Source: Alcanivorax sp. 1008
GTDB taxonomy: Bacteria > Pseudomonadota > Gammaproteobacteria > Pseudomonadales > Alcanivoracaceae
Length of the DNA stretch: 64,000 nt
Direction of reading: 5' to 3'
Assembly (NCBI RefSeq): GCF_020667895.1
Contig: NZ_JAFMPS010000004.1
Coordinates: forward strand, 1-64,000
In this document: positions 25,273 to 33,697 of the stretch, in pieces
Numbering within the stretch: the stretch's first letter is position 1
How the letters are laid out: each line of letters begins with the position of its first letter
Program-made: the position numbers and the translations under genes
The notes under the pieces: generated by a model
Database searches by the model: none
What the model saw: the letters and a program-made list of their open reading frames with translations, nothing else
What the model was told of the DNA's origin: nothing

Positions 25273-26022
25273 ATGGCCCTGCCCCCGTTCAAGCCATCGA
25301 TTGCAGCTACCCTGGCTACCGCTTTGGTGGTGGCTGTTTGCCTGCGACTGGCGTTCTGGCAACTGGAGCGAGCCGACACCAAGGCTCGCTGGACCCAGGA
25401 ACAGGTAGAGCGCAGCAGCGGCGAACCAATGTCCTTGCCACAGGTGCTGGGACTGGACTCTCCAGCCAACTACCCCGTTAGGGTACGCGGTCACTTTGAT
25501 AACAGCCGGGTTGTGCTGCTCGATAACCGGGTGCTTGAGCGGGTGGCTGGCTACCATGTGCTGACCCCCCTGCACAGCGAGTCCGGGCATTGGGTACTGG
25601 TCAATCGGGGCTGGATTGCCCGTGGTGACGACCGCAATGTGCTACCAGACATCCCCCCCATTGACGGCGCTGTCACCGTCGAAGGGTTCACCTATCAATA
25701 CAGCGAACGCACTTTTACTCTGGCCGAAGACGACCTGTCAGCGCCTTCCTGGCCCCTGCGAGTGCAGAAAATCGAAATCGACGCACTGGCGGGAATTCTT
25801 GGAGTAGAATTGGCGCCCTTTGAAATACGTGTCGCCGAACAGAGCGACATTGAGAGCGGCGCCGAACTACCCCGGGTTTGGCACGACCCGGTTATGGGAC
25901 CGGAGCGCCATCAGGGCTATGCGGTGCAGTGGTTTGCCATGGCAGCTGCTGCATTTATTTTCTTTGTCTTCGCCAGTTTTCGCCGCCGACAGACAAGTGA
26001 CATACAGGACAAAAGCTCATGA
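25273..26022 (+). CDS. SURF1 family cytochrome oxidase biogenesis protein
   Basis: A 249-aa inner-membrane protein with one transmembrane helix near each end (about residues 12-28 and 218-236), the SURF1 layout. Family phrases are LAFWQLERADTKA near the N-terminus, VLLDNRVL, GYHVLTPL, WVLVNRGWIARG, and RHQGYAVQWFAMA at the C-terminus. SURF1 helps insert heme a into subunit I. It begins the assembly operon SURF1, Sco-like, ctaA, ctaB. Its stop overlaps the next start by four bases. Confidence 0.93.
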   Translation: MALPPFKPSIAATLATALVVAVCLRLAFWQLERADTKARWTQEQVERSSGEPMSLPQVLGLDSPANYPVRVRGHFDNSRVVLLDNRVLERVAGYHVLTPLHSESGHWVLVNRGWIARGDDRNVLPDIPPIDGAVTVEGFTYQYSERTFTLAEDDLSAPSWPLRVQKIEIDALAGILGVELAPFEIRVAEQSDIESGAELPRVWHDPVMGPERHQGYAVQWFAMAAAAFIFFVFASFRRRQTSDIQDKSS

Positions 26023-26630
26023 CCCAGCGCAATAAAAACCTTTTGATTATGCTGCTGATCATCGCTCCTTTCGCCCTGACCATGGCGTTTGTGCACCTGT
26101 TTGTTGACCTGGAAGATCTGGATCGAACTAACAAGGGCACGCTGATACTGCCGCATGTACAGTTCGAAGATTTAAAACCCATGCATACCGACGGTAGTCG
26201 CTTTCAGGCAAGCGAATTAAGCGGCCAGTGGACACTGCTCTACATCGCCTCCGGCGAATGCGGCACCGCCTGTAAAAATGGCCTCTACTATTTGGTTAAA
26301 CAACTACGCCTGGGTCTTGGCTCCGATGCACCGCGAGTACGCAGGCTGATTGCCCACACCGCAGAAATAAGCGAAGAGCTGCGCAGTTTTCTTGACGATA
26401 ATGTTGCTGGAATGATTGAGATTCAGGCCGATGCCAATGCAGTGAATCATGCCTTGCTGCCTTTCATGAGTGGCGCCAGCGAGGCAACGAATCATATTTT
26501 TCTGGTTGCCCCGGATGGGCAGATTTTTATGTGGTACCCCACGCACGAGGACATACAGGACGTGCTTCTCGAGTCTGACAAGATTCTTTACGACCTGAAA
26601 CGCACCCTCAAAGGCTCACTGATCGGGTAA
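26019..26630 (+). CDS. Membrane-anchored thioredoxin-fold protein, Sco-like
   Basis: A 203-aa protein with one N-terminal transmembrane helix (about residues 8-26) and a periplasmic thioredoxin-like domain. The motif ECGTACKN supplies a C-x3-C pair, the spacing of copper-binding Sco proteins, and IFLVAPDGQIFMWYP matches the later beta strand of that fold, but the distal Sco histidine is not evident. It overlaps SURF1 and precedes ctaA, so a role in oxidase copper or thiol maturation is likely. It is distinct from the true SCO gene at 57197-57787. Confidence 0.8.
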   Translation: MTQRNKNLLIMLLIIAPFALTMAFVHLFVDLEDLDRTNKGTLILPHVQFEDLKPMHTDGSRFQASELSGQWTLLYIASGECGTACKNGLYYLVKQLRLGLGSDAPRVRRLIAHTAEISEELRSFLDDNVAGMIEIQADANAVNHALLPFMSGASEATNHIFLVAPDGQIFMWYPTHEDIQDVLLESDKILYDLKRTLKGSLIG

Positions 26631-26637
26631 CCAAAAA

Positions 26638-27678
26638 ATGCAAGACTCTGCTCCCAATACTGCTCTACGCTGGCAACGCCGCCTGACCCTGGTCACCATT
26701 GTAATGACTGCAGTGGTTATTATGCTTGGCGCCTGGACCCGACTCGCCGATGCGGGGCTTGGCTGTCCGGACTGGCCGGGCTGTTATGGCCATCTTGATG
26801 TGCGCAAAGCAATTTCCTATGTCAGTGAACGCAATGCTGCAGAGCCGGGCACTTATCGGGAAGCATTCAAAACAGTGCCAGAGATGGTGCACCGCTACTT
26901 CGCTTCCTCCCTGGGCCTGCTAATTCTGATTATCACGGTGCTGGCCTGGCGCAACCGTCGCGCTGCGGACCAGCCTCTGTGGTTGCCTAACCTGCTTCTG
27001 GTAATCGTTATTTGCCAGGGCATTCTGGGCAAATTAACTGTCACCATGGGGCTACAGCCCACCATCGTCATGCTGCATTTGTTAGGCGGCTTTACCACCA
27101 TGACACTGCTCTGCTGGCTGGCTGCAAAGCTGTACAACTGGCCGAAGTTTCTCAACGACTGTGATGTACGCTCGCTGCGCGGCCTCAGTGCGGCGGCCAT
27201 CACTGTGGTGGTTCTGCAGATCGCTCTGGGAGGGTGGACCACAGCCAACTATGCCGCCGTGGTTTGTACCGAACTGCCGATCTGCGAAGAGGGCTGGCAG
27301 GATCACATTAACTTCAGTGACGCCTTTATTTTCTGGGGGCATGAGCACGACAAACCGGATTATGAATTTGGCGTGCTGGCCAACGATGCCCGTACAACTA
27401 TCCATGTGATGCATCGCTTCGGCGCGCTGTTGGTGCTATTGGTGGTCGGAGCGCTGGTAATTCGCATCCTGCGCAATGCACGCTGCCACTTTTATCGCAA
27501 CTTCGCCCTAACCATTGGCGGCTTGCTGATCTGGCAAATCTGCCTGGGGCTTGGCAACATTATTTTCAAAGTGCCTCTATTGATGGCTGTGGCACATAAC
27601 TTCTTTGCTCTGGTGCTACTGGTCAGCCTGGTGCTATTTGGCCGAGCGATCCGCGTTCCAGTGGGACGTGACGCATGA
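26638..27678 (+). CDS. ctaA: Heme A synthase (CtaA/COX15)
   Basis: A 346-aa inner-membrane protein with about eight helices. It converts heme O to heme A for cytochrome aa3. Signatures: GAWTRLADAGLGCPDWPGCYG, the VHRYFASSLGL histidine region, LGGWTTANYAAVVCTELPIC, and VMHRFGALLVL in the second half. The four conserved histidines expected for heme binding are visible. Its stop overlaps the ctaB start (ATGA). Confidence 0.95.
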   Translation: MQDSAPNTALRWQRRLTLVTIVMTAVVIMLGAWTRLADAGLGCPDWPGCYGHLDVRKAISYVSERNAAEPGTYREAFKTVPEMVHRYFASSLGLLILIITVLAWRNRRAADQPLWLPNLLLVIVICQGILGKLTVTMGLQPTIVMLHLLGGFTTMTLLCWLAAKLYNWPKFLNDCDVRSLRGLSAAAITVVVLQIALGGWTTANYAAVVCTELPICEEGWQDHINFSDAFIFWGHEHDKPDYEFGVLANDARTTIHVMHRFGALLVLLVVGALVIRILRNARCHFYRNFALTIGGLLIWQICLGLGNIIFKVPLLMAVAHNFFALVLLVSLVLFGRAIRVPVGRDA

Positions 27679-28580
27679 ATGCAGAAAGTACTAGCTGGCG
27701 CGACTACTGGGCGCTGACCAAACCAGGCGTTGTTGCCCTGCTGATGGTCACCGCAGTGGCCGGCATGTTTCTGGCCACCGAACCCGCTGGCATGGTGCCG
27801 CTTAAAATATTTGTGCCCGCCTTTATAGGGATGTCTCTGGCGATGATGTCCTCTGCCGCGATCAACCAGATCATGGACCAGAAAATTGACGGCATCATGG
27901 CACGCACCGAGAACAGACCCATTGTCACCGGTCGGCTGGATACGCGCCGTGCAGTGGCCTTTGCAATTTTTCTGGCGGCCGCATCCATGGCTCTGCTGTA
28001 TTGGCTGGTTAATCCGCTGACTGCCTTTCTGACACTGTTCGGCTTTATTGGCTACGCGTTTATATACACCCTCTATCTAAAGCGGGCGACACCACAGAAC
28101 ATTGTTATTGGCGGTCTTGCCGGAGCCATACCGCCGTTGCTTGGCTGGACCGCCGTTACCGGCGAAGCCCATGCCTATGCATGGTTATTGGTGCTGATTA
28201 TTTTCGTCTGGACACCACCCCACTTCTGGGCACTGGCGATTCACCGCCGGGACGAATACGCCAAGGCCGGCATTCCCATGTTGCCAGTAACCCACGGCAT
28301 TCCGTTCACTCGCCAGTCCGTGCTCTATTACACCATCCTGCTGGCTGTGACTTCGCTGCTTCCCTACCTGACAGGCATGAGCGGGCTGATCTATCTGTTT
28401 GCCGCCGTGGTGCTTGGCGGGATATTTCTGCTGCACGCCACCCGTCTGCGTTTTAGTGAAGATCCAAGCCTGCCAATGAAGACCTTTGGCTATTCCATTA
28501 CCTATCTGTTTGTGTTGTTTGCCGCCCTGCTAGTGGATCACTACCTGCCATTTGGCGTCCTCAGCCAGACCAGCGGTTAG
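27675..28580 (+). CDS. ctaB: Protoheme IX farnesyltransferase (heme O synthase)
   Basis: A 301-aa polytopic UbiA-family prenyltransferase that adds a farnesyl group to heme B, giving heme O for CtaA. The first Asp-rich motif is NQIMDQKIDGIMARTENRP and the second region is YTLYLKRATPQNIVIGG; DEYAKAGIPMLP is also typical. It is the last gene of the oxidase assembly operon; a new promoter for lemA follows it. Confidence 0.95.
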   Translation: MNAESTSWRDYWALTKPGVVALLMVTAVAGMFLATEPAGMVPLKIFVPAFIGMSLAMMSSAAINQIMDQKIDGIMARTENRPIVTGRLDTRRAVAFAIFLAAASMALLYWLVNPLTAFLTLFGFIGYAFIYTLYLKRATPQNIVIGGLAGAIPPLLGWTAVTGEAHAYAWLLVLIIFVWTPPHFWALAIHRRDEYAKAGIPMLPVTHGIPFTRQSVLYYTILLAVTSLLPYLTGMSGLIYLFAAVVLGGIFLLHATRLRFSEDPSLPMKTFGYSITYLFVLFAALLVDHYLPFGVLSQTSG

Positions 28581-28587
28581 TGAGGCG

Positions 28588-28616
28588 CTGACAGCGGCAG
28601 TCAGGCTGGTTATAGT
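28588..28616 (+). promoter_or_regulatory. Sigma-70 promoter for lemA
   Basis: CTGACA at 28588-28593 and TATAGT at 28611-28616 are exactly 17 nt apart, about 87 bp before the lemA start and just after the ctaB stop. Confidence 0.6.
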
Positions 28617-28702
28617 CTGGTCAAAGCCCGGCAACCCACGGCTCGGGCAGATCACAATAATTTCTGCCATCAGGCATAGCGATCAGGTAAAGGGGAAACA
28701 TT

Positions 28703-29290
28703 ATGGGCGTCTGGCTATTTCTCGGTTTTTTGCTGTTGGTGCTGATCTATTTGATCGCCGTCTACAACAAGCTGATCGCGCTGCGTAACCGCTTCAAGAA
28801 TGGCTTTGCCCAGATCGATGTACAGCTGCAACGCCGTCACGACCTGATCCCGTCACTGGTGGAATCTGCCAAGGCCTACCTTGGCCACGAGAAAGAAACC
28901 CTGACTCAGGTTATTGAAGCACGCAATCAGGCGGAAAGTGCCCGCAAGAGTGCCCGTGCCAATCCTGACAACGCCGGCGCCATGACCACGCTGGGTCGCG
29001 CCGAGGGCCTGTTATCAGGCTCGCTGGCCAATCTCTATGCGGTATCCGAGCAATACCCGGAGCTGAAGGCCAACGAAACCATCGCTCAACTCATGGAAGA
29101 GCTGTCCAGCACGGAAAATCGGGTTGGCTTTGCCCGTCAGGCTTTCAACGATCTGGTGATGGACTACAACACCTACCGCGAGCAATTCCCCAACAACTTT
29201 ATTGGCGGACTGTTCGGCGACTTCAAAGGGGCTCAACAGCTTGACCTGGAGGACCCAGAAGCCCGCAAGGCAGTAAAAGTGAGCTTCTGA
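28703..29290 (+). CDS. lemA: LemA family protein
   Basis: A 195-aa protein with one N-terminal transmembrane helix (residues 3-20) and an elongated helical bundle. Family signatures are YNKLIALRNRFKNGFAQIDVQLQRR, DLIPSLVE and FNDLVMDYNTYREQFPNN. AAAGGGGAAA precedes the ATG. It is followed 23 bp later by an M48-family metalloprotease, a common pairing whose mechanism is not well defined. Confidence 0.95.
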   Translation: MGVWLFLGFLLLVLIYLIAVYNKLIALRNRFKNGFAQIDVQLQRRHDLIPSLVESAKAYLGHEKETLTQVIEARNQAESARKSARANPDNAGAMTTLGRAEGLLSGSLANLYAVSEQYPELKANETIAQLMEELSSTENRVGFARQAFNDLVMDYNTYREQFPNNFIGGLFGDFKGAQQLDLEDPEARKAVKVSF

Positions 29291-29313
29291 CGCGCCCGCG
29301 AGCACGTTGATAG

Positions 29314-31251
29314 ATGAATTTCTTTCAGCATCAGGAGCGCGCCCGGCGACGTACCTGGCTACTGGCCAGTTACTTCGTTCTGGCCATTCTCGCCATAGTC
29401 AGCGCGGTCAGCCTGTGCCTGTATCTGGCTGCCATGTGGATGCGTGGCGGTCACTATCCGCTCAGTGAGTGGCTGCAATCTCCCGCCATGCTGTGGAGCG
29501 TCATCATCACCTTGCTGATCGTTCTGGTCGGCAGTGCTCGTAAGGCCTGGCAGCTAAGGGGCGGCGGGGTAGCACTGGCGGAGCTGCTGGGAGCCCGGGA
29601 AGTGCTTCCCGACGCGACAAGCAGGGAAGACCGCCAGCTACGCAATGTCACCGAAGAGATGTCGATTGCCTCCGGCATTCCCGTGCCGCGCACCTTTGTT
29701 ATGGAACATGAGCAGGCCATCAACGCTCTGGTGGCCGGCTACCGCCCCACCGAGGCGGTACTGATCGTTACTCGCGGCACCCTTGATGCGCTCAGCCGAG
29801 AAGAGCTGCAAGGCGTGATTGCCCATGAATTCAGCCACATTTTTAATGCTGACATGCGCCTGAATATGCGCCTGATCGCCCTCCTCGCCGGCATTCTGGC
29901 CATTGGCAAGGTTGGTGAGCTGCTGCTGCATGCCAACACCCGGACTCGATTCTTCAACCGGCGCTCAGGACGTAACGAAGCTGCCGGCATTGCCTTTCTG
30001 ATTATTCTTGGCCTGGCAATGATGGTCATCGGCTACATCGGCCTGTTTTTCGGCCGCCTGATCAAAGCTGCCATCTCCCGGCAGCGCGAACTGCTTGCCG
30101 ATGCGTCCTCGGTACAATTCACCCGCAATCCGGCCGGCATTGCCAATGCGCTAATCAAGATTCGTAACCAGTACGGCAGCCATCTGCTTTCCAGTCACGG
30201 CGAAGACATGAGCCATATGTGCTTCGGCGCCACAGTGCCATTTCATCTTCAGCACCTTCTGGCCACTCATCCGCCGCTGGATCACCGTCTGAAAGCGCTG
30301 GGCGGTGACTGGCTGGCACGCGCCCGGGTGCGGCAAAGACAAAACGGCGGCACCGCTGACAGCTCAGGCATGGCGGCGCCAGAGCAAGCTATGGGATTTG
30401 CCGGCAATTCACCGGCCCAGCTGGCAACCTCCGTGGCAGCGCTGGGCATCTCCGGCTCCATTGGCACCGTGGCGCAAGCTCATATGGGCTACGCCCAAAG
30501 CCTGCATCAATCTATCCCGGAAGAGATCAAGCAGAACCTGCGCCAGCCGGAGTCAGCCAGATGGGTAGTTCTGGCTCTGGCCATAGGCGCCAGTCGCTCC
30601 AACCCGGAACAGCTCACCGCGAGCCTGTCGCTGACTGATCTGGAAAAACAGGTTGTTCAACAGCTGGCTGTTCAGATTAGTGCACTGGGCACGCGCCTGC
30701 GCTTGCCACTGACCGACCTGGCCATTCCGGCGCTGAAGCAGCTACCAGACGCCCAGCGCAATGCGTTTTTAGAGGAATTGGAAAACCTGGTCCGAGCGGA
30801 CAAACGTTTGACCCTGTTTGAATTTGTTTTAACACGGATCCTTGCTGATCACCTGCGCACCAATGCCGGCCGCTCTGCGGCCATCCGTTTCCGTCAATAT
30901 TCGGCTGTGGCTGCGCAGATCCAGCTGGTGCTATCGCTGATGGTGCATGCCTCCGGCGCCAAGGACGAGCAGGCCAGACAATTATTCCATGGCGCTTCCG
31001 GCGCACTATTGCCCGCCGGCCGCACACTGCTGGGCAAAGAAAAGTGCCGCATCGAGCTACTTGACCAGGCTCTTACCGACCTGCGCGACCTGACCCCCTT
31101 GCTGAAAGGGCCGCTACTGGACGGCCTTGCCGATGTTGCCCGGGCGGACGGCATGATTCAGGTACAGGAGGCAGAGCTGCTGCGCGGTATTGCCACCCTG
31201 ATGGATTGCCCCATGCCACCATTGCTGCAAGGATCTAGCAAGGTTGCCTGA
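29314..31251 (+). CDS. M48-family membrane metalloprotease with long C-terminal domain
   Basis: A 645-aa protein, about twice the length of HtpX. Two N-terminal helices (about 17-40 and 58-75) precede an M48 protease domain with zinc motif HEFSH at about residues 171-175 and a third-ligand region ISRQRELLADASSVQFTR. Two further helices lie between, at about 190 and 230. The remaining roughly 280 residues (ALAIGASRSNPEQL to the end) are helical and resemble a TerB-like tail, suggesting a regulatory or substrate-binding module. Probably a membrane-protein quality-control protease acting with LemA. Confidence 0.88.
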   Translation: MNFFQHQERARRRTWLLASYFVLAILAIVSAVSLCLYLAAMWMRGGHYPLSEWLQSPAMLWSVIITLLIVLVGSARKAWQLRGGGVALAELLGAREVLPDATSREDRQLRNVTEEMSIASGIPVPRTFVMEHEQAINALVAGYRPTEAVLIVTRGTLDALSREELQGVIAHEFSHIFNADMRLNMRLIALLAGILAIGKVGELLLHANTRTRFFNRRSGRNEAAGIAFLIILGLAMMVIGYIGLFFGRLIKAAISRQRELLADASSVQFTRNPAGIANALIKIRNQYGSHLLSSHGEDMSHMCFGATVPFHLQHLLATHPPLDHRLKALGGDWLARARVRQRQNGGTADSSGMAAPEQAMGFAGNSPAQLATSVAALGISGSIGTVAQAHMGYAQSLHQSIPEEIKQNLRQPESARWVVLALAIGASRSNPEQLTASLSLTDLEKQVVQQLAVQISALGTRLRLPLTDLAIPALKQLPDAQRNAFLEELENLVRADKRLTLFEFVLTRILADHLRTNAGRSAAIRFRQYSAVAAQIQLVLSLMVHASGAKDEQARQLFHGASGALLPAGRTLLGKEKCRIELLDQALTDLRDLTPLLKGPLLDGLADVARADGMIQVQEAELLRGIATLMDCPMPPLLQGSSKVA

Positions 31252-31374
31252 CGGCTCCAATACGCATAAATTCTGTCTGTCAGCGGATAGATACCGGACG
31301 TCGCCGGGACACTGGCCAGATACCGGGTCGGGCAAACTAAAATGGCAATCAGCACAAGGATCGCGGAGCGCTTT

Positions 31375-31743
31375 ATGGAATTCAGCAAAATCAGCGAGCA
31401 GAACGCTTGGGATGCAGTCGCGACTGCAACTGACCAGATTCGCCATGGCGAGTCCGAGCAGGCCCTGCTGGACTGGTTTCAGGCACAGGGAGTCACCCTT
31501 GGCGAGGCTGTGTTTCCCTGCCTTGGGGTGTTCGACGAAGGTGTTTACTCCGGCACGCTGGTCACGCAGGACCGCAAGGTGATCGAATATTTCGTCGACT
31601 TGTCCTGTCCGGAAGACGGCGACTTCGAAGACGTCACCGCACAACTGGGGCCGAAGGACCCGAGCCACCCGGCCCGTGACCTGAAAGACCTGATCACCAT
31701 GGCCCTGGTTTATTTTGACGCCCAGCAAAGCCGAGCAGCCTGA
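31375..31743 (+). CDS. Conserved-looking small protein of unknown function
   Basis: A 122-aa acidic soluble protein without signal peptide. Beta-alpha content is suggested by GVFDEGVYSGTLVTQDRKVIEYFVDL. I chose the ATG at 31375, behind GCGGAGCG, over an ATG 11 codons earlier without a ribosome-binding site. It is convergent with the DUF482 gene. No family recognised. Confidence 0.65.
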   Translation: MEFSKISEQNAWDAVATATDQIRHGESEQALLDWFQAQGVTLGEAVFPCLGVFDEGVYSGTLVTQDRKVIEYFVDLSCPEDGDFEDVTAQLGPKDPSHPARDLKDLITMALVYFDAQQSRAA

Positions 31744-31758
31744 TCCCCTGACAGAGTC

Positions 31759-32814
31759 TCAGCCGTCCTGCTGGCGATAGGGAAGTAACGTGCGCGCTTC
31801 GCGCTGATAGGCCCGCACCATCTGTGCCTCACGCTGGCAGAAGTCCGTTACTGCCCGCTGAAACGCTGGCTCCCGCATCCAGTGAAGGGAGTGAGTGATC
31901 ACTGGCTCAAAGCCGCGCAAAATCTTGTGCTCTCCTTGCACCCCCGGATCAAACTCCTGCAGTCCACGCTCAATGCAAAACTCAATCCCACGGTAATAAC
32001 ACAGCTCAAAATGCAGCCCATCGATATCCAGCAAGCTACCCCAGTAGCGGCCATACAAGGTGTGCTGATCAAACAAGTAGAAGGCAGCAGCGACTGGCTT
32101 GTCGTCCATCAACGCCATTACCAGCATCAACTGACCACCCAGGGGCGAGGCCCGCAATTGCTGGAAAAAGTCCTCGCTCAGGTAGGGTCTCTGGCCGCGC
32201 TTGAAGTAGGTATCCGCATAGCACTGATAAAACGCGGACCACCAGTGTGTCGGAATCTGCTCGCCACAGGCCTGCTCAATATGCACTGGCGAATCCTGAA
32301 TCTGCTTGCGCTCGCGACGAATCGACTTGCGTCGCCGCGAGGTCAGGCCGGCCAGAAAAGCATCAAAGTCGGAATACTGCCGATTAAACCAACGAAAATG
32401 GCAGGCCTCACGCTGGGCCAAGGGCAACGGCAGTGCCTGAAATGCACTCAACGCTTCCTTGTCAGGGAATAGCACATGCCATGATGAGGCCCCATGTTGC
32501 TCCGCAAGAGCCCGAACCTGCTCGACGATCCACTCACCATCGGGATTGCCGCGCCAACGGGGCCCACTAAGGGGACTAAACGGCACCGCCGTTACCAAGC
32601 GGGGGAAGTAGGACAGCCCATGCTGGGCATAGGCCTGCGCCCAGCCATGATCAAACACATACTCACCGCGATTGTGCTGCTTCAGATAAAGCGGCATCCA
32701 GCCATCATCATGCTGCAGATGCACTGGCTGCCAGCCAGTTGTCATGGAAGCAGCCCCGCACTGTTCCAGAGCATTAAAAAAGGCCGGCTGCAAAAATGGG
32801 TAGTCCAGCTTCAT
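31759..32814 (-). CDS. DUF482 / GNAT-fold family protein
   Basis: A 351-aa cytoplasmic protein of the FemAB-like GNAT family annotated as DUF482 (COG3146, sometimes labelled peptidoglycan-biosynthesis related). Signatures: GWQPVHLQH, PLYLKQHNRGEYVFDHGWAQAY, YFPRLVTAVPFSPLSGPRW, FDAFLAGLTSRRRKSIRRER and RPYLSEDFF. It lacks the first 20-30 residues some homologues show before PFL. I start at the ATG at 32814, since the 29-codon upstream extension has no ribosome-binding site. An aminoacyl or acyl transfer is likely; the substrate is unknown. Confidence 0.82.
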   Translation of the reverse strand: MKLDYPFLQPAFFNALEQCGAASMTTGWQPVHLQHDDGWMPLYLKQHNRGEYVFDHGWAQAYAQHGLSYFPRLVTAVPFSPLSGPRWRGNPDGEWIVEQVRALAEQHGASSWHVLFPDKEALSAFQALPLPLAQREACHFRWFNRQYSDFDAFLAGLTSRRRKSIRRERKQIQDSPVHIEQACGEQIPTHWWSAFYQCYADTYFKRGQRPYLSEDFFQQLRASPLGGQLMLVMALMDDKPVAAAFYLFDQHTLYGRYWGSLLDIDGLHFELCYYRGIEFCIERGLQEFDPGVQGEHKILRGFEPVITHSLHWMREPAFQRAVTDFCQREAQMVRAYQREARTLLPYRQQDG

Positions 32815-32969
32815 TGGTCTGACACCATACACAGACAGGCAACGGCAACATTGGCTACAATGTGAAGGCGCGAGATTGCCACTACTAATGGTCCCTTGCA
32901 TAGGTCGACGCGCCGACGGGACTTTTTGCAGTATTCAGCCATTTGTTTCACCTGAGAGGTTTTTATTCC

Positions 32970-33548
32970 ATGCAACGCTTACTAACTGTATTCCATCTTG
33001 TCTTTACCCTGCTTTTTGCTGTCGCAGGCATCTGGCTATTAATCGACCCGATCACCCTGATCGGCAAACAGATGTTCTACCCGCCGGGCACCTTGGTAGC
33101 CGCTCAGCAGACCGCATTCGGCCTGCTTCTGGCGGCGGGTATCAGTCTGTACGTAACTATTCGCAGTGACAGCCGCACCATCCTCCACCCGCTGCTATGT
33201 CTTTATCTTGCCGGCCTGAGCATCAGCTTTATCAGTGCTGATAGTGCCGCCCCCCTGTGGCTGTGGATACCGCTAGCGGTGTATCTACTACCGTTGATTG
33301 GCCTGCTACCGCTGCGCATGCCCGCAGGACCATTGAAAGCCGGCCAGCTTCAGGGGCAGGTGAAGTGGTTCAACCCCAACAAGGGTTACGGGTTTATCCT
33401 GTCAGACGACGGTCAGGAAATTTTTGTCCATTTCCGCGCGGTGCATAATGGTGACCGCCGTACCCTTCGTCAGGGCCAGAAGGTACGCTTCAGCATCCGC
33501 CAGAGCGAACGCGGCGATCAGGCTGATGATGTGCATATTCTCGACTGA
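32970..33548 (+). CDS. Membrane-tethered cold-shock-domain protein
   Basis: A 192-aa fusion. Residues 1-115 hold about four transmembrane helices; residues 128-192 form a cold-shock domain with RNP1 (KGYGFI) and RNP2 (EIFVHF) intact, starting QGQVKWFNPNKGYGF. The CSD should face the cytoplasm and could bind mRNA or ssDNA at the membrane. GAGAGGT lies about 10 nt before the ATG at 32970; an upstream in-frame ATG is poorer. A long perfect hairpin follows the stop codon. Confidence 0.88.
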   Translation: MQRLLTVFHLVFTLLFAVAGIWLLIDPITLIGKQMFYPPGTLVAAQQTAFGLLLAAGISLYVTIRSDSRTILHPLLCLYLAGLSISFISADSAAPLWLWIPLAVYLLPLIGLLPLRMPAGPLKAGQLQGQVKWFNPNKGYGFILSDDGQEIFVHFRAVHNGDRRTLRQGQKVRFSIRQSERGDQADDVHILD

Positions 33549-33557
33549 GCAAGCTGC

Positions 33558-33584
33558 GCTGGAGACCGTTCAGCGGTCTCCAGC
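33558..33584. terminator. Perfect 11-bp hairpin after the cold-shock gene
   Basis: GCTGGAGACCG and CGGTCTCCAGC pair around a TTCAG loop, ten bases after the stop. There is no U-tract, so termination may be partial or the structure may protect the 3' end. Confidence 0.5.
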
Positions 33585-33697
33585 AACCCTGTGGAAGGAA
33601 AGTATCCTGACTGGCCTTCTCATGCTTGTGCAGTAGCATAACAGCTGCTAGCTTCAACTATCCGTCAACACTGACTCTTATCCGACGGATAAATTTA

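Noticed and set aside
24864-25469. 201-codon extension of the DUF2909 gene
   Set aside because: The extra N-terminus runs antisense to SURF1; the ATG at 25118 behind GGAGG gives the normal family length.
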